A DNA stretch of 64,000 nucleotides from Sipunculus nudus (lineage: Eukaryota; Annelida; Sipuncula; Golfingiida; Sipunculidae): positions 73,506,429 to 73,570,428 of the forward strand of contig CM049312.1 in NCBI GenBank assembly GCA_026874595.1, in the 5' to 3' direction. The notes beneath the pieces were generated by a model, which saw only the letters and a list, made by a program, of their open reading frames with translations, made no database searches and was not told the DNA's origin. Both the position numbers and the translations under genes were made by a program. Shown piece after piece: positions 12,950 through 39,383 of this stretch (positions within the stretch are counted from its first letter, which is position 1; each line of letters opens with the position of its first letter).

Positions 12950-13605
12950 GCAAATATTGAAAATATATAATTGAATTGAGCCCCAGTTGCAAATGTTTTA
13001 CTGGGTTGGTTGCCTTGATACCATATGGTCACGTATATTGCAATAGACATTAAGATTATATACTCATCGTCTCATTGAATTTCGCTTTCAGCCTAGCGCA
13101 TTATAAGTCGACACAATCATGGTACAACTGCTTCATTATATCGTTGATCTAACTAGTACACAGGACCATAGCGAATACTCGAGTAATGGGTTAGAAATAC
13201 TCTTATCTTAACACTCGGTTTCTTTATCTAGGAGAAGTATCGACACTGATGAAGTCCTAGTTATTAAGATTTATAATGAACAGAAATTATGGCCTACCTT
13301 CTCATATGTCTCTCGATCAAACCCACTACTTGCTTGATATAAATAAGTATCAAGAGCGCTAGGGCTAGATTAAGAAAAACAACCAAAATGTCTGAATGGA
13401 TCATGAAGTAAATAATACACAATGTATTTATATTTATGCTTTTTCTTACTATATTCTTAAATAAATTAAAATACAGATAAAGCAGCGACTACTATGGTGG
13501 TCACGGTTGTACGTACTCATTTTGTTGCGTCTATCCGCCATGGTTAAAACGAGATGTTTATAAGAATTGCTTCTTTATTTTGTAATTATATGGTCTCGAG
13601 AAAGA
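12950..13605 (-). pseudogene. Partial duplicate of the SDR1 3' region (orphan exon 8)
   Basis: The stretch aligns with 2940-3020 and then 3730-4190: landmarks such as 'cgagtaatgggttagaaat' and 'attatatggtctcgagaaag' are shared. About 700 bases that in SDR1 hold the final exon are missing. Bases 13364-13298 correspond to SDR1 exon 8 (3949-3886), still bounded by CTAG and GTAGG. They are in frame with one extra codon (67 versus 64 nt) and a PG to PS change. No other exon of this copy was found nearby, so it cannot encode an enzyme by itself. It implies an old tandem duplication followed by deletion. Confidence 0.8.
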
Positions 13606-14762
13606 GGCTTCTTGTGCCATGTATCATTATATTTAATTATTCTGAAAACAAGCATATATCTTGTATGATTCTGGTTGTTGTTTACAATATAGGATTTTTA
13701 GGCTTGTCGTCCGATTTGGCATGTGATCCGACCTTGACATCCTCTTTTAGTCCGTACCATTGAATTCTATATCGCTCAGGCTGCTAAACACTGAGAGTCA
13801 CTGGATTTGAAGATGTTTTCAGTCATTGATCAAGTGTAGGTGTTTTAAACAGGTAAATCTTGCAAAATACTAAATGTACAGGTAGTTTATAATTGGACAT
13901 ATCTAGATATATCTCCCCATGATAACCTTTGTGTTAGATATACAGAGTTTTCAATTTGACAATGTTGACAGTGATTCATCGAACAGCAGTAGGCATACCA
14001 TTGAAAGGGGTAACTGCATATATGCGGCGTACGTATCCAGGATTTACGGTACAGCCGCATGGAAAGGTTTGGGGGAACTTAAACGCGTACGGGTAAAAAA
14101 TTGTACAAAATCAAATATTGTATTTATGACAGGGAAGATTATGTAATCTGGGCAGAAATAGTAATGACCAAGACATTTAGCTTAATAGTTTGTTTAAGAA
14201 TGAGAACATGAATGAATTATAAATCTTTGCAACCTTAGCGCTTAGAACTGTCTCAGAATCAGAAACAGTGACCTGCGTGACCTTTGCTCTCAGAGCCGGC
14301 AGTTTATATGTACATCGCAACGGTTTAACCACAGTGGCTGCCAACCCGCCGCGGCTCTGGAAAAACAAAGCAGACATTTTTGTAGTACAATATTTTTCAA
14401 TTCAACATTTTAAGTTGAAAAGGTATAATGTTACATATACGCATTTGTTAAAAAATCGTCTTTTGGAAACGACACTTTTAGCCTAAACATCATAATGTAA
14501 TCGTTAAGTAGAGATTCAGTCAAGATTCTCAAAGGACCTTCTAAGGAATAAGCGGGTGCTAGGGCCATGTCAGGGATACAGTTTGTACCGTTTTACCATT
14601 TGGGGTGCAGGCGCCACAGCAAGGACCGGCAAGAATTGAACTCAAGGTTTGTTGAACAGAACTGTTTAAATGCATATTCCTTGTGGAGCATGATGCCCAC
14701 GAATAATCCTTACATATTATCGTTATTATAAATGTTTAGACTCCATTTGGACCAGAATTACT

Positions 14763-14793
<31 letters not shown>

Positions 14794-15379
14794 GGACGTA
14801 TGGGCACTTAATGTGAAGAAAATGAAATATTGCTGCTTCTCCTCCGAGCTCTTGATACCTTTCGGTTGTAAGAGCCAATAGGACTCTGGCATGGTTGTAA
14901 ACACCGCGATTTATGACGAGAATGAATTTTTTTATTAAATTATGGTCTATCTTCGAAAATGGGTTGGGAGTATAGACCTATAGGAATATATTTTCTCCCT
15001 CTATCAAACAATCGTTTCCGTGGTTTATCAAATAGATATTTATTATTGTATTATAATGTAAATATCGCATATATTCTTCACAATAAGTGTCATTTTCGTA
15101 CAAACAGTTATGGTAATTTGATAATAAAAACAGACCGCGAAGAGCGGATGTTTGAAGTAAGAATATAGGCAAAGCCGATAACGAAGTAAATGCTAAGACG
15201 AGAAACTCACGTGGACACGTGTTTTGTTTCGACACGTGACATCAAACCGCCGATGCCGTGTCGTGCGGTGTCACTTTAATAAACTATCATTTGGCTAACC
15301 GGGGTAACTTTACATGTGGAATCCATAAATAGTCGTTACACTTCACCTTATAATTTGCTTAGTCTTTTGAGTATTGTGG

Positions 15380-16763
15380 CATGGGCGGATCCTGAGGTGG
15401 CTCCTTTAGCTTTTGTATATTTATTTTATTTTAAATTTTGCTGTCATGCAGATTAACCTTAATTTCATCATGGGTGTAACTAGAGATATTTTTTATGTCA
15501 AGGTCACCCCCTCGCTTTTTCTCTCCAAGTAAATCTACTCTTTTGTTCAAGAGGACCTAAGCAATACAAATGATTTTAAAGCCCCTTGGTCAAACGACAG
15601 TCAGACTGCATTGCCAAATACCTGTCCCCTCCTTCATACTATTGAGCGTACATAAATGTGTCCACATATAACGTAAATTTCCACTATGCCCCATTAAAAA
15701 AAATCAAACACATTAAATTTGCCCGGGAAAAAAAAATTGTCTAGAAGCTACTTTCAAAGTTTTAGAATCAAAATTCTACCAACTCTATGGTAACTGTGAA
15801 AAGTGCAACCGCCACAGACTGAGGAGTATGAAGATGAATACCAGCATATTTAAGCATTCTATTGGATTCGTACAAGGTTTGTACAAATTTCTTATGAAGA
15901 ATAATAAATATATAGTTTAATATATTGGTCTCATTAAATTATAGGTTCAAATGTGGTGGAAAAGTAGTCCCCATCGGCTTCTAAAAAGGAGAGTATACTG
16001 CAGGGATGGAATTGTGGAGGTGGGTGTGGTACGTGGGTTGGGTTGTGTGAAAGACACAAAGATAATTATATATTTAGTAAAAAAATCCGAAATATTTCTA
16101 CACAAATGCTTCAGTTTTATTTCCGTGTGGAGTCCAGTCTCCCTCTTCTTTATTTTATACAACAACTTTCACTGCCGCTTTGTATAAAGAATATAGAAGT
16201 TTTAACTATTAAATTTATATTTCTCGAATATGTGAAGATTTAGTAACTGTATCTATGAATTAAATTGTGTTTGGTGTTCATATCTCTTAAACATATATAT
16301 TCTTAGATCATTATGAGATAGGAGGAACCTCATGGGAATTCAGGTGTAAATATGTTTAAAATTTTTTCTCCGCAGTATTTTTCATCAATCAAATGTATCA
16401 GGGATTCATATCTATTGCCATTGCCGCTAAATATTTATGGCCTCAACGTTTAGTCATTTTGATAACACTTCTATTTGTAAGATCTCTTAATCCTTACAAG
16501 CCATGTATTGAATTATAACTATGCTGCTGAGTGATAAAAGTGAGTTAAATAAATAAATATTTTGAATTCACGTCTTCAAAATGTTAAATTCATTTAAGAT
16601 TTAAATACATCGCAGATTGGCTACAAAGGTTAAAAGGACACTGAACATATGGCCGTATTATTCTGTATAAAACTTTCGAAGCTGTTTTTTATGAAGATGC
16701 TGAAGTACTTAAAATAGCACACCCTTGTACCCCCTCTATAACCAAATCCTGGATCCGCCACTG
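15380..16763. mobile_element. hAT-like non-autonomous element candidate
   Basis: The left end reads CATGGGCGGATCCTGAGG and the right end, inverted, CAGTGGCGGATCCAGGA. Flanks are gtattgtg (left) and gtattttg (right), a possible imperfect 8-bp target duplication offset by one base. There is no transposase frame inside. Confidence 0.42.
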
Positions 16764-17352
16764 GTATTTTGGGTAATAATGCGGTCATAGGGTTAAACCC
16801 TCTTATTCAACAAAGGACGTTTTATAATTCCTATGTGTATCCCTGTCATATGACAGAATTTAAAGAAATTGCCTTACCAATATTTCAGACATATGAATGG
16901 ACTTAGAGATCATCCTTTTGCTTTGCTGATGTTGCTCATGATAAACTACGACTTGGAAAAGATCCGAGTGCATGGTTGTAATGACGTTCCTTTTGTAGGA
17001 TTGGCATTACAATATTTTCCCGGCAACGGCAACAAAACCTTATTCCATAATAGCCGGAAAGTCATATTGCAATTTAGTTGCCGTGCTCAAGTGTACATTC
17101 GATTAAGACATGATACGGCTTTAATACTGACTGTGCCAGCCTAAGATCTGTGGCCAGCAGTATTGGACTGCTTTTATCAGCGATTGCATCGATGTGCTTC
17201 GTCTTATCACTTATGTGTAAAGAGCATACCTGAAGATAAACACATCTGTCGGTCCATTGTTACTCAGATATGACCGCGCCAGCGCATCTGGTTAAAATAA
17301 CTCTTACCTGAGCGATACACTAGGCTGAGATCATAACCCTTCAGAGTTAATC

Positions 17353-17559
17353 CAGAAGCGGATCCACAGAACCCATAGGATGGCCCGCCTCCCCCCCCCC
17401 CCCCCCTTTCTCAGCAGCGGCCTGAAAGGGTTTTAGACCAATTATTGTTGCAGCCTGCCCCCCCCCCCCCTTCCGGACCTGCGGACCTTTTTTTATGTTT
17501 TATCATTAGTCCTTCTGGGAAGGCCCCCTCATTTCCCTCAATCCTGGATCCGCCCCATT
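17353..17559. mobile_element. Short hAT-like MITE candidate
   Basis: CAGAAGCGGATCCACAG at the left and CCTGGATCCGCCCC at the right form inverted ends about 200 bases apart around two poly-C runs. It resembles 5785-5997 in size and content. Confidence 0.42.
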
Positions 17560-19015
17560 ATCTCATCCTACGAATTCTTGTGGAAAGTAAACAGAAAGAT
17601 GAATGGCCTGTGATCAGTTTCTACTGTGATTTGTAAACCATAAACAATGTCATTGAATTTCTGGTAGGAAAATGATTACAAAAAGTTCCTTCTCTATAAA
17701 TGTGTGCCTGGTTTGAGCTAAATCCAGCCCTCTTCAACACTATGTCACAGAGTGGTCTTGATGCACGAGCATTATGATAGGACCTGATTGGCTGGCAGCC
17801 GCTTGGCTTCTGACCGGTTTGGTTACATCATCCAATTTCAATATGGGTGCATTCAACCCAACCTGCTGCTCTTCCAAATAGAACTCGGCTTAATGACCAA
17901 GCAGTTATTTTTGCGGCTTACCTTTTCTTTTGGAATATTACCCCAACGTTGTTTAAAAAAATGTTAAATGTCTTCGCGACCTTGCGGTGCTGGCTTGTCT
18001 CAGAAAGAACGTCTGTGCTTTCACTGCATCGGCTTTAAACCATCCCTTGATATACTATGCTCGAAATATTTCACTTTTTACTTGTCCGCTTTGCTTTAAG
18101 CTACAGGCAAACTTGCCTTGTTCTGGTCAATAGTCTCTCAATAGTTTTGAATGGTTCCTTCGCTCTGGGTAACGCTGTGTTCGGCTTTGTGGTCAAACAG
18201 AGTCTGGTACCGTTCTGTTTTAGCTCGGTGGTGTAGGGTCATATTTTCGCACAATGATTCCCCCATCCTTTATTTTATCCAAATTACTCTTGGTCTAATG
18301 TATGACAGCATGGAATATAGAAGGCGGTCGTCAACATTGGCCACAATGCTACTGTATATGTACAAATGACAATCAGTTTTTATACAGCCTATATGACTGT
18401 AAAACGTATCCATGGATTATTGGTGCCTCAAATTTGAATTTATCGCTTCTGACGGAGTTTCACTGCGTGGACATTCTAATGAGACCAAGTTTAATGCAAG
18501 TGTTATAACCACGTGTGGGATCGCAACTGCCCACGACATGAAATTTGACAGCTGTCCCACCAAGATTTACTACAGTTTCTCCTAACGGGGATGTCTGTTA
18601 AAAATTAAACTCCCATGCGATGATCTCAACTTCAGCCAATTGTTTAAACTGATATGCAGGTAATAATTCTGCATCACTGCTGATATCATATAATGGTATA
18701 TATTTAACCCTTGAATGTCATTCAACTAAGTCCACACGAAGCTTCTCGGTCATCAAGCTTGGTGACAATTCTGGTTCAGACTCAGAATATGAATTTTCCT
18801 AAGACGGCACATGATTTGGTTTCTACAGTGATGACAATGTACAGTTGGTGTTTGTGTCTTGTTTTGTAAGAGTTAAAATGTTAATAAATAAATACAATAA
18901 TTATTATAGAAATATAATGTTTGCACACTCATACAAAAAAAAAGGGATCAATAAACTTAAACTATTTACTCGGAGCATACCATTAAAGAACTACAAAAAT
19001 GTAGATTTAGAGAAC

Positions 19016-19018
<3 letters not shown>

Positions 19019-19068
<50 letters not shown>
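19019..19068. repeat. (TA)n microsatellite
   Basis: Pure AT tract of about 25 units, downstream of SDR2. Confidence 0.95.
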
Positions 19069-19071
<3 letters not shown>

Positions 19072-19530
19072 GTATTATTGTTGGTAACATTGATGATTTC
19101 AATATGGGAATATTGTTACACTATAACCATAATATTAAGTGCTAATTCACTCTGATAACCACGGTCTTAAAAAATCCACAAGCATTGCCCATCTTCAATT
19201 TCATGTATACTGCAGGAACATGCATATTGACCCAACATTTTATTACATATTTTGATCAAGCATGTTATGCTTAGGTATCATGTCCACAATATATCTTAGA
19301 TTTTTTTCTACACTCAGAAATCAAATGGAGGTTTTCATGAAATTATGCCTTAGGCTAAAGTTTCTCTATCTGTTAATACAAAACTGACATACAGCTGAAG
19401 GAAGCAAAGTTACCTAATTTTTATGTATATATATTATATTTGACAACGTTTCAAAGAGGAACCACATTGTATGGCGATATCTTTAAAATCACACCGAGGT
19501 CGTCTCACCGATTACATTGACGTCCACATA

Positions 19531-19632
19531 TAGACTTGTACCAGCTTATATTACATACAGAAACATCTATAAAGAAATTTACTAGACTTGTACCAGCTAA
19601 CATTACATACAGAAACATATAAAAAGAATTTT
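19531..19632. repeat. ~50-bp direct repeat
   Basis: 'agacttgtaccagct' and 'attacatacagaaacat' occur twice in tandem with few differences, about 50 bases apart. Confidence 0.7.
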
Positions 19633-19764
19633 ACTTATTCCAAGCAGATAGTTTAAATAATTTAATACACGTGCTTTACATGTGCACCAGATACAGTCAC
19701 CCGCCTATCAGTTCCATGGAACTGGAGGTTATTCCAGCGTCTCTTTTTAACCATAGAGCTGTTA

Positions 19765-19770
19765 TTTATT
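19765..19770 (-). terminator. Candidate poly(A) signal of SDR2
   Basis: AATAAA on the minus strand only ten bases beyond the SDR2 stop codon. This would give a very short 3' UTR. Confidence 0.4.
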
Positions 19771-19779
19771 TAATATGTT

Positions 19780-32262
<12,483 letters not shown>

Positions 32263-33539
32263 GTTCAGGAGTGTTAAAAGTCAGACTGTTACCTGAAACA
32301 AACAGTGACCATTCCTTACTAACAGGTAAGTGTTTGCAAGTATACTATTTTACCGCAAATGTAGATGTTGATCAAGGAGATGCGTAATGGTCCATAAACA
32401 TACACTTAATCTCTTTCTCTGGAATGCCATTTCAGATGTTATGCGTGACTTTGCATAGTATTCTATACTTCTGCTCACTGAATGCCATTTTCCTAATAAT
32501 TCATGGCGATTTGATCCCTGTGTAATTATTTTCAATACAATCCCATTTATTCCTGAATTTCTGTTTGTTTTTAAACAAGTCTATATTGGGATTAAGTTTT
32601 TTTTTCATCCGCTTTCTTTATAATTAATATTCTGCCCTATATCCAATTACCGGAATTTACATGAAGAAATTATTTGGGGGCATAATGTGCAGCCATATCC
32701 TAGATAAAAAGTACCTCGTATCATGTTTTTTGTTATCATTTTATCGGCATGGGATGAAAAAGAGCAATAATAATAATAGCATCAAACCTGTTTTTGAATA
32801 AATTGCGATAATTGATATGCCCTGTTTACGCGTTCCTGCAATTTTGTATGGATCAATGTATAGGCATGAAAGTCATTTGTCGGTTTAGAGATGGAACGTG
32901 ATGTTTTCACCGTTGAGTTTCAGGAAATGCCAAATATAAGGTATATTTACATACTTCTAAAGAAGCAGCGTAAAAAAAATTAAATGTCATTTCCATTATT
33001 ATTGCGATTGCATACATGAAGGACTTTTCCCTCAAGCCCTCTACTTGAGTTAATGTGCATACCAGTATAGTTCCTGAAACTTATGTAATACTTAATATTG
33101 CACATTTCCCAGGGACATACTCGTAGGAAGGTCATCAAGGTCATTGTGAGACATATAATCAACAATAACCTAATTCCTTATGTTATATCTTAATTTATCG
33201 AGCAAAATGAACATTATTGGTTTAACTCAATTGTGTCATGCAAGCTTTCGAATACAAATCAAAATTTGATATATCCTAGAATGGCACGTTGTTTGGTTTA
33301 GAGGTACTTACGCCGCCTTTGCACGTATGTATAGTCATGGTGGTCGATGGTATGTTAAGAAATCAAACCTGATGTTCTCACAACTGAGCTACCAGGGTTC
33401 CCCAAAAATTACGTATTTCCTCACTTTCAAAGAACCATCGACGATAATTATATTATGTTCCTTTATTATTGCTTTATTATTCCAGTGATTACTTCATTAG
33501 TATTTTCACCTGATTGTCTATATATGAATTAATTATAAG

Positions 33540-33820
33540 TATTAACTAGAAAAGCTCTACAGACAGCGCATACCTCCACCAAGGCAGCTCATTTCCCCCA
33601 TTTGGCATAGTCAGAAAAGCACCTTGTTACCTGTAAAAATCATGGATCCATATTACCTCAAAATATAATCAATGGTTCCCTGTATCATTGCCGATATATC
33701 CTGAAAATTTCATCAAAATCTATCAATATAGCTTTTGTGTAATATTGCTAACAGACAGACAAAGAAACCAACGCCGGCAAAACAAAAACATAACCCCCTT
33801 GGCAGAGGTAATATGGCGTA
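33540..33820 (+). repeat. Interspersed repeat tail, LINE/SINE-like
   Basis: It ends with '...acagacagacaaagaaacc', 'acgccggcaaaac' and 'ataacccccttggcagaggtaat'. The last block recurs at 34705-34745 (ataacccccgccgcttggcagaagtaat). This type of 3' tail is familiar from interspersed repeats of marine animals; the family was not determined. Confidence 0.4.
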
Positions 33821-34777
33821 TTTTGATGTATTATATATATTTTGGAACCTAGGCGCAATGTGTCACAAAACATGGTCAGGGAAAAGGCAGCCCGTTGCAT
33901 TCTTGTCTTTGGAATGATAAGACGGCGTGTTCCATAGATTTGTGTTTTGCAAGAACGGAATATACCTATCGATATACAGGTACTGTTTATAGTATATTTA
34001 AGATAGACAGGGAGATGATTTCTCACATCAACTCCACGTTAAGGTTCTGATAAAATAATAAACATAACATACATGCAGACTAACACGTTACTACTGAAAA
34101 AACTGATGAAAATGAGCCCTCGAAGCATAGACGAAGGCAACAAATATTTAAAATATTAAAGGCAGAGCTTGATATGCCACTTCTATCAGTTATCAGGACA
34201 TAAAAAAATTGACCATATTATGTTAAAATTTATGTTTAACTAAAATTATGAAATGTCCGTTGTTTCAGTTATGTTTATGTATGGGCTATTTTTTGGCTGG
34301 CTGTATCAATGTTTATGTTTATTGCCAAAGGTTGCGTTTTAGCTTCCCACTGTCTCGTTGCGAAACAAGGTATGACCACATATTTATTGACTATTTTTTT
34401 TTATTGTAAGATGATGTTTACAAAGTAATTTTACGAATATGATAATACCTGCATACACTCAGCATGAAAATGAAAGATCTTTGTCGATATGTACGTGCGT
34501 TTGAAAGGTGTCACTAGTCCATCAATAGGTGCCGTTGAAAAAGGGGACTTTCATATTTTAAGACGGCCTTTGCTAAAACAGCGTCACTGCAAAAAAAATA
34601 AATCTTGGACTTGCCCAAGTCGAGTTTTCGGCCTATCACCCATGGGGTCTTAAGTCATTTACATTCTTATTGCATCAGGGCCCAGTACTATAAGCACAAC
34701 GTCACCAAAAACATAACCCCCGCCGCTTGGCAGAAGTAATTATAATTTTATGAGGTGCATGATACCAATGTTAAATT

Positions 34778-35030
34778 ACCGGTTTCTGTGGACTAGGGGT
34801 AACACCGGGAGGTCGCACGTTGAAATCTCAGACGAGGAACGATTTTTAACTTTCGGCCCAAACCCAGAGTGAGCGCTCTGCAGGCTTTGTTAGAAGGCTG
34901 TGCCCCATAGCCGTGTATCACTCACAAACGAGTGCTTGTTTGTTTGTTCCTCGGTTTTATGACCCAGGACCTGCAGATGCAGTAGAAACGGGGCCTGGTT
35001 GACACTAGGATATATAATGAATGCCAGGAA
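34778..35030 (+). repeat. tRNA-headed SINE, copy 2
   Basis: Same family as 4190-4407: 'accggtttctgtgg', a tRNA-like head, 'gagtgagcgctctgcaggctt', then 'catagccgtgtatcactcac'. It is more diverged in the B-box area. Confidence 0.55.
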
Positions 35031-36196
35031 GGGCCCTTTCGCGTGGTCTCAAACCAAAATGGAACTCGACAGATGCACGCAGATGTACATACTTAGGTTA
35101 CGAATAAGACAAGAGCGCATTAAAAATGGAGGCGGTTACCTAAAAAATCTTCAAGAAAAGATGTCTCGAATTAATTAGCAACTCCGCCGTCAATATTGCT
35201 TAAAGTACACTCCTCCCGCAGCGGTTATAGACTACAGTCGTCCCAGACGGCCTTTTCGTGTAACCACTGCTGTGTATGGTAAGGTTATCTGGTCCGTAAC
35301 ACCAAGGTACTCATAGAGCATATTCTTTCCTCAATTTGACAGATGGTCTCCTAAAAAGCTGATTTACTCACTGTTTACCATGGCAGGTCCCAAATAGTCA
35401 TGCATTATACTGGGTACAGAGGTCCAGTTTTTAACATGTTCAGATAAAAATAGTCCGAATGGTTACTCCCGTTACTGTTTAATGTTTTTAGTTTTTATTT
35501 GAACTGTTTTAAAGAAATTACTTTAAAGTATATTAATGAAATTTGAACTGATATATACGCCCCCATTATACATCAACCCAAATTACATCGATCAATACGA
35601 CACGTTTTTGTGAATTTTGTGAGCAGTGCGGGGGAAAGTTTTGATGAAATGGTAAACCTCAATTTAAATTATAATCTTGAAATGAATTTGCTTAAAATTT
35701 TATGATTTAGGTATTGTTTGGACCACAAATGAATATAACACTCTCATAGAATCGGTTTTTTTTTTACAAAGTGAAAGAAAACCTAGGAAATAACTGGAGG
35801 TGCTTTATCGATAATAAATTTCCAATTTCATCCTAATTAATTGCCCTGCGCACGACCCTGTATTCGATACCACCCCCGCTTAATCACTTAAACAGTTAGT
35901 CTCGTATTCACTCATGTATACACTCATGATGGCACACAATAATTGCCCACAGTCCACCCATTCATTGAGGCGTCCATTCAGTGGCTTGCATACAGGATCA
36001 ACCAAACAACCGAAAAATAGTGAATGTTCAAGCAGGGTTCCAAATAAGATTTTATTTTGTTAGCAAAGAAATATAAAAAGAAAATAAACCCAAAAGAGCG
36101 GTCATTCATGCAAAAGTAATTACAACCAGTAAACAAATATACAACCATATACATTTGTACACATCTGTATACATCTATATACACAAATATACACCA

Positions 36197-36229
<33 letters not shown>

Positions 36230-37859
36230 ATAAATTATATTTTAAATTTGCAGGTTGAACAAAAATATTTACCATTCTCCATTCTCGGTCTGTACTTGAG
36301 TATGATACAGGATCTGTAAAATTTCCGTTCACATGTACCGTCACATTTAATCAAATCCTCGAACAAATCAGCTAGATGATTTTAACCTGTAGATAGGCAC
36401 TGATATATTAAACCTTTGCTTCGGTTGTTTTGGGAAAGCCTTGACTTTGCCCTTCGTATAACACTGTTTTAGGTGGTTTCTCATTTTAACACTGTTGTCT
36501 TCATACATAGCGTGAATCGGCACCTCAGCTGTTGTGCAATATTCTATTGCTTTGGTTATAAACAAGATATATGGATTTTTAGAAATTCTGTTAGCTGTTA
36601 ATCTGGCAGACGTGAATTTTTCCAGTTAAAAACATCTTCGTTCATCTTTAATGCGCATACCCAGTGGTCTGCAACTTAACGTTATGCAAAACCTGTACCG
36701 CCTTTGCTCCATGAGAGATATTTTTTTATTGTTTAACATAGACACAGTTCTCTGAATAATTTTAATGGCACAAGTATGGGATCTTGTAAACCCCCTTTCA
36801 GGGGATACTTAACTTTGATTAGCTGAGTGGCTGCTAGGATATGTTCCGATGTAAACCAGCCATTCTCACTTAAAGTACATCCCTATCTGAGGTTGTTAAC
36901 CTTAACTGGCTGATCTATAAATCATATCTGTTCATAATAATCACAAATTCATATCTGTTTTGACACGTTCAACTATCTCCTCTGTATGGGCTACAGACAT
37001 TTTTCCAGGAAAGTTGTACATTTTCTGCTTGGCACCTTGAACTTCTGGAAGTAACTGTGTGATATCCGATATCCAGGTCAGCACAAGAGGGTAATGTTTT
37101 CATCACTGCAGTGTCCATGGGGATATCGCACCTGGGAATGCGTATTACGGGAAAATTGACCGTCTGTCGGACCATATATGTTATAGTTCAGAATTGCCGT
37201 GATGTACCGAATTTTTGTAACATTTTGGTGTTTATGGTTGGAGTACTGTCCATTCTTTTAAAATCAATTGGAAAATGTGAAATATTCGCATAGAACACGT
37301 ATGATAAGATCATTTTCATGGGCCCGGTTTTTTATGACGGTCCGAAATTTACCGAAATTGAGGTAATTTGACCCTCATCAAAAGTTACAATTTAGCATTA
37401 AAATACAAATTATCACCACAAATTTATTTTTTGTTGGCGGGGAGAGGGGGGGGGAGGAGGAATGTATCGAGTCTTCACGTACCGTTTTAAGGAATTTTAG
37501 AATCGTTTCTTTTATGTAAGGGTCATTTTTCGGGTGTTTAATTGGGTCCGGGTCTTTCCTAGTTGGGCCCGGGTTTCGGTGTTTTGAGGAGGCGTGACAC
37601 CAATCGGATTAAGGCTCTACAGGGTTAAATATTTGACACGTCAGATATGTGTGTTGCTAAAATGGGTCAGCAAAATAAAAAAAAAAACAATTAAGGTTAC
37701 TTATTAGCTTTATTTTTCAGACATAACAATGAAATTTAAATTTGATGGATGATATAATATTCAGAAATCAATAAAAATACAAAGTGAACAGCTATCATCA
37801 CAATAAACTGTTTATATGAAAAAAAGTAAAATATATAGACATCAGTTAAAAATTAAGTA

Positions 37860-38120
37860 AAATATGGATAATTAATAACTTTTTACATAATTTATAGAAA
37901 TGTTTGTGTAATTGTTTAAAAATTATAAAGAACTTTATATATATTTATATTATAATTATTTTATTGTAATATCATAAATTATTATATAATTGATGGGAGC
38001 TTAATAACTTTATACGTAAATTATAGAAATATTTTTGTAATTTTATATATATTGTTAAGAACTTTATATGTTTATATATTATAATAAATATATAATCAAA
38101 AATTATCATATTATGGTGTA
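37860..38120. repeat. ~125-bp AT-rich tandem duplication
   Basis: Blocks 'aataactttttacataatttatagaaatgtt' (in part) and 'aataactttatacgtaaattatag' each lead to 'ttgtaatt..' and 'aagaactttatat..tttatat'. The two copies lie end to end in a very A+T-rich stretch. Confidence 0.7.
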
Positions 38121-38418
38121 GTTGTTTGTAAATTATATTGTACAACTAATTGATGTATATACCTTATATAAATAATGTGTTACTCTTATTCTCACAATAA
38201 AGTTCCGGCTTCCATTCGGGAACTCCGACCTTTACTCAGGCACCTCCCGGCTCCTGGCCGGAAACTCCAAGTTTTAGCCGGTACCTCCGTGTGTCAATGG
38301 ACACTTAGTTCATGTTTTATCGCTCACACTGCAAGACGGGCGGGGCTTCATGCATCTGATATAATTCTTCCCCAGATCAAATATATGTGTTTTGAAGAGG
38401 TAAAGAAGTTACTCAGAC

Positions 38419-38445
38419 GGCAGTACTATAGAAACCGGGCTGCAG
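38419..38445 (+). mobile_element. Solo Merlin-type terminal repeat
   Basis: 'actatagaaaccgggct' here matches the inverted right end of the complete Merlin element exactly over 17 bases. It sits 384 bases outside that element's left end. Its partner was not identified. Confidence 0.5.
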
Positions 38446-39383
38446 GTTAGAGGGACCTATTTCCAGGCCCTATATATTATCATATAAGATGCACATGTTG
38501 GGGTCTCTGAGAAAGTTTTTTCTATCGATTGTTTGGCGTCATGTGATACATCAAAATCATGCTCACCTCCTGCACTTTTATTTTGTTCCAGGAAAACAGG
38601 GGGTTCAGTATCTCATTTTCGCGGTATATGACAGAAAGCTACAGCTTCTAAAACTGGCCATTAGATGTCGCCACCTCTCAAGACATTTCCAGGAATCACA
38701 TATACAACTTTCAATCCCCTCCAGCATAAACAAAAAAAGGCAAACCCTGCTATTTTTTTATTTATTTAATTTCTCCTATCACCCACCTGCCATACATAAT
38801 TGGGCTCCACTATAAAAACCAGGCTACACCCAAAATCATACTAATGCAAGGCTAATTCATAAAAATAACGTCACTAGGTCTTTTGAAATGTATTACATGA
38901 TAAATGAAGAACATATACACATCTACCTTCATGGTTCATGTTACATCCTTCCAAATATCCTGTCAACACCGATCTTGTCTCACATGACGCCATCTTGAAA
39001 CAACAGTGCGCAGCATAGTCTCGTGCAACAACTTGGAACATCAACCCAATATCTGAAGAATCAACGAGAAATAATGAAAAAACACATTTACCTATACATC
39101 CGTGCTTTCCATTTTTACGGTCAAACACCACTTTTATTATGAAATATAGCTACACCCTTATCAAGATTATTTCTAATTTACATTATGTACCCTGGGTGCA
39201 TCTCACGAAATTATGGATGTCGAAAGTCAAATGTGACATGTCTTATTGCATCACCTTAATTTATCATCCTTTTCTACTATATTACTATCTTGTCATATTA
39301 TCTATTTCATGTACATTTCATGTATTATTTTTACTTACCTTAATCTACAATATAATACACTATGTACACTTGGTCATTATTCT

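Larger units (their letters stand above)
13606..19500. other. Gene-poor stretch with repeats
   Basis: No gene recognised. It holds two hAT-like candidates (listed), G and C homopolymers at about 14772-14796 and 17391-17407, and a (TA)n tract at 19019-19068. The 91-codon plus frame at 16869-17144 has no motif I know. Confidence 0.4.
32263..38400. other. No recognisable gene
   Basis: The region upstream of SDR2. Apart from the repeats listed separately, only short unremarkable frames are seen. A TA-rich tract is at 36196-36234. Confidence 0.4.
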
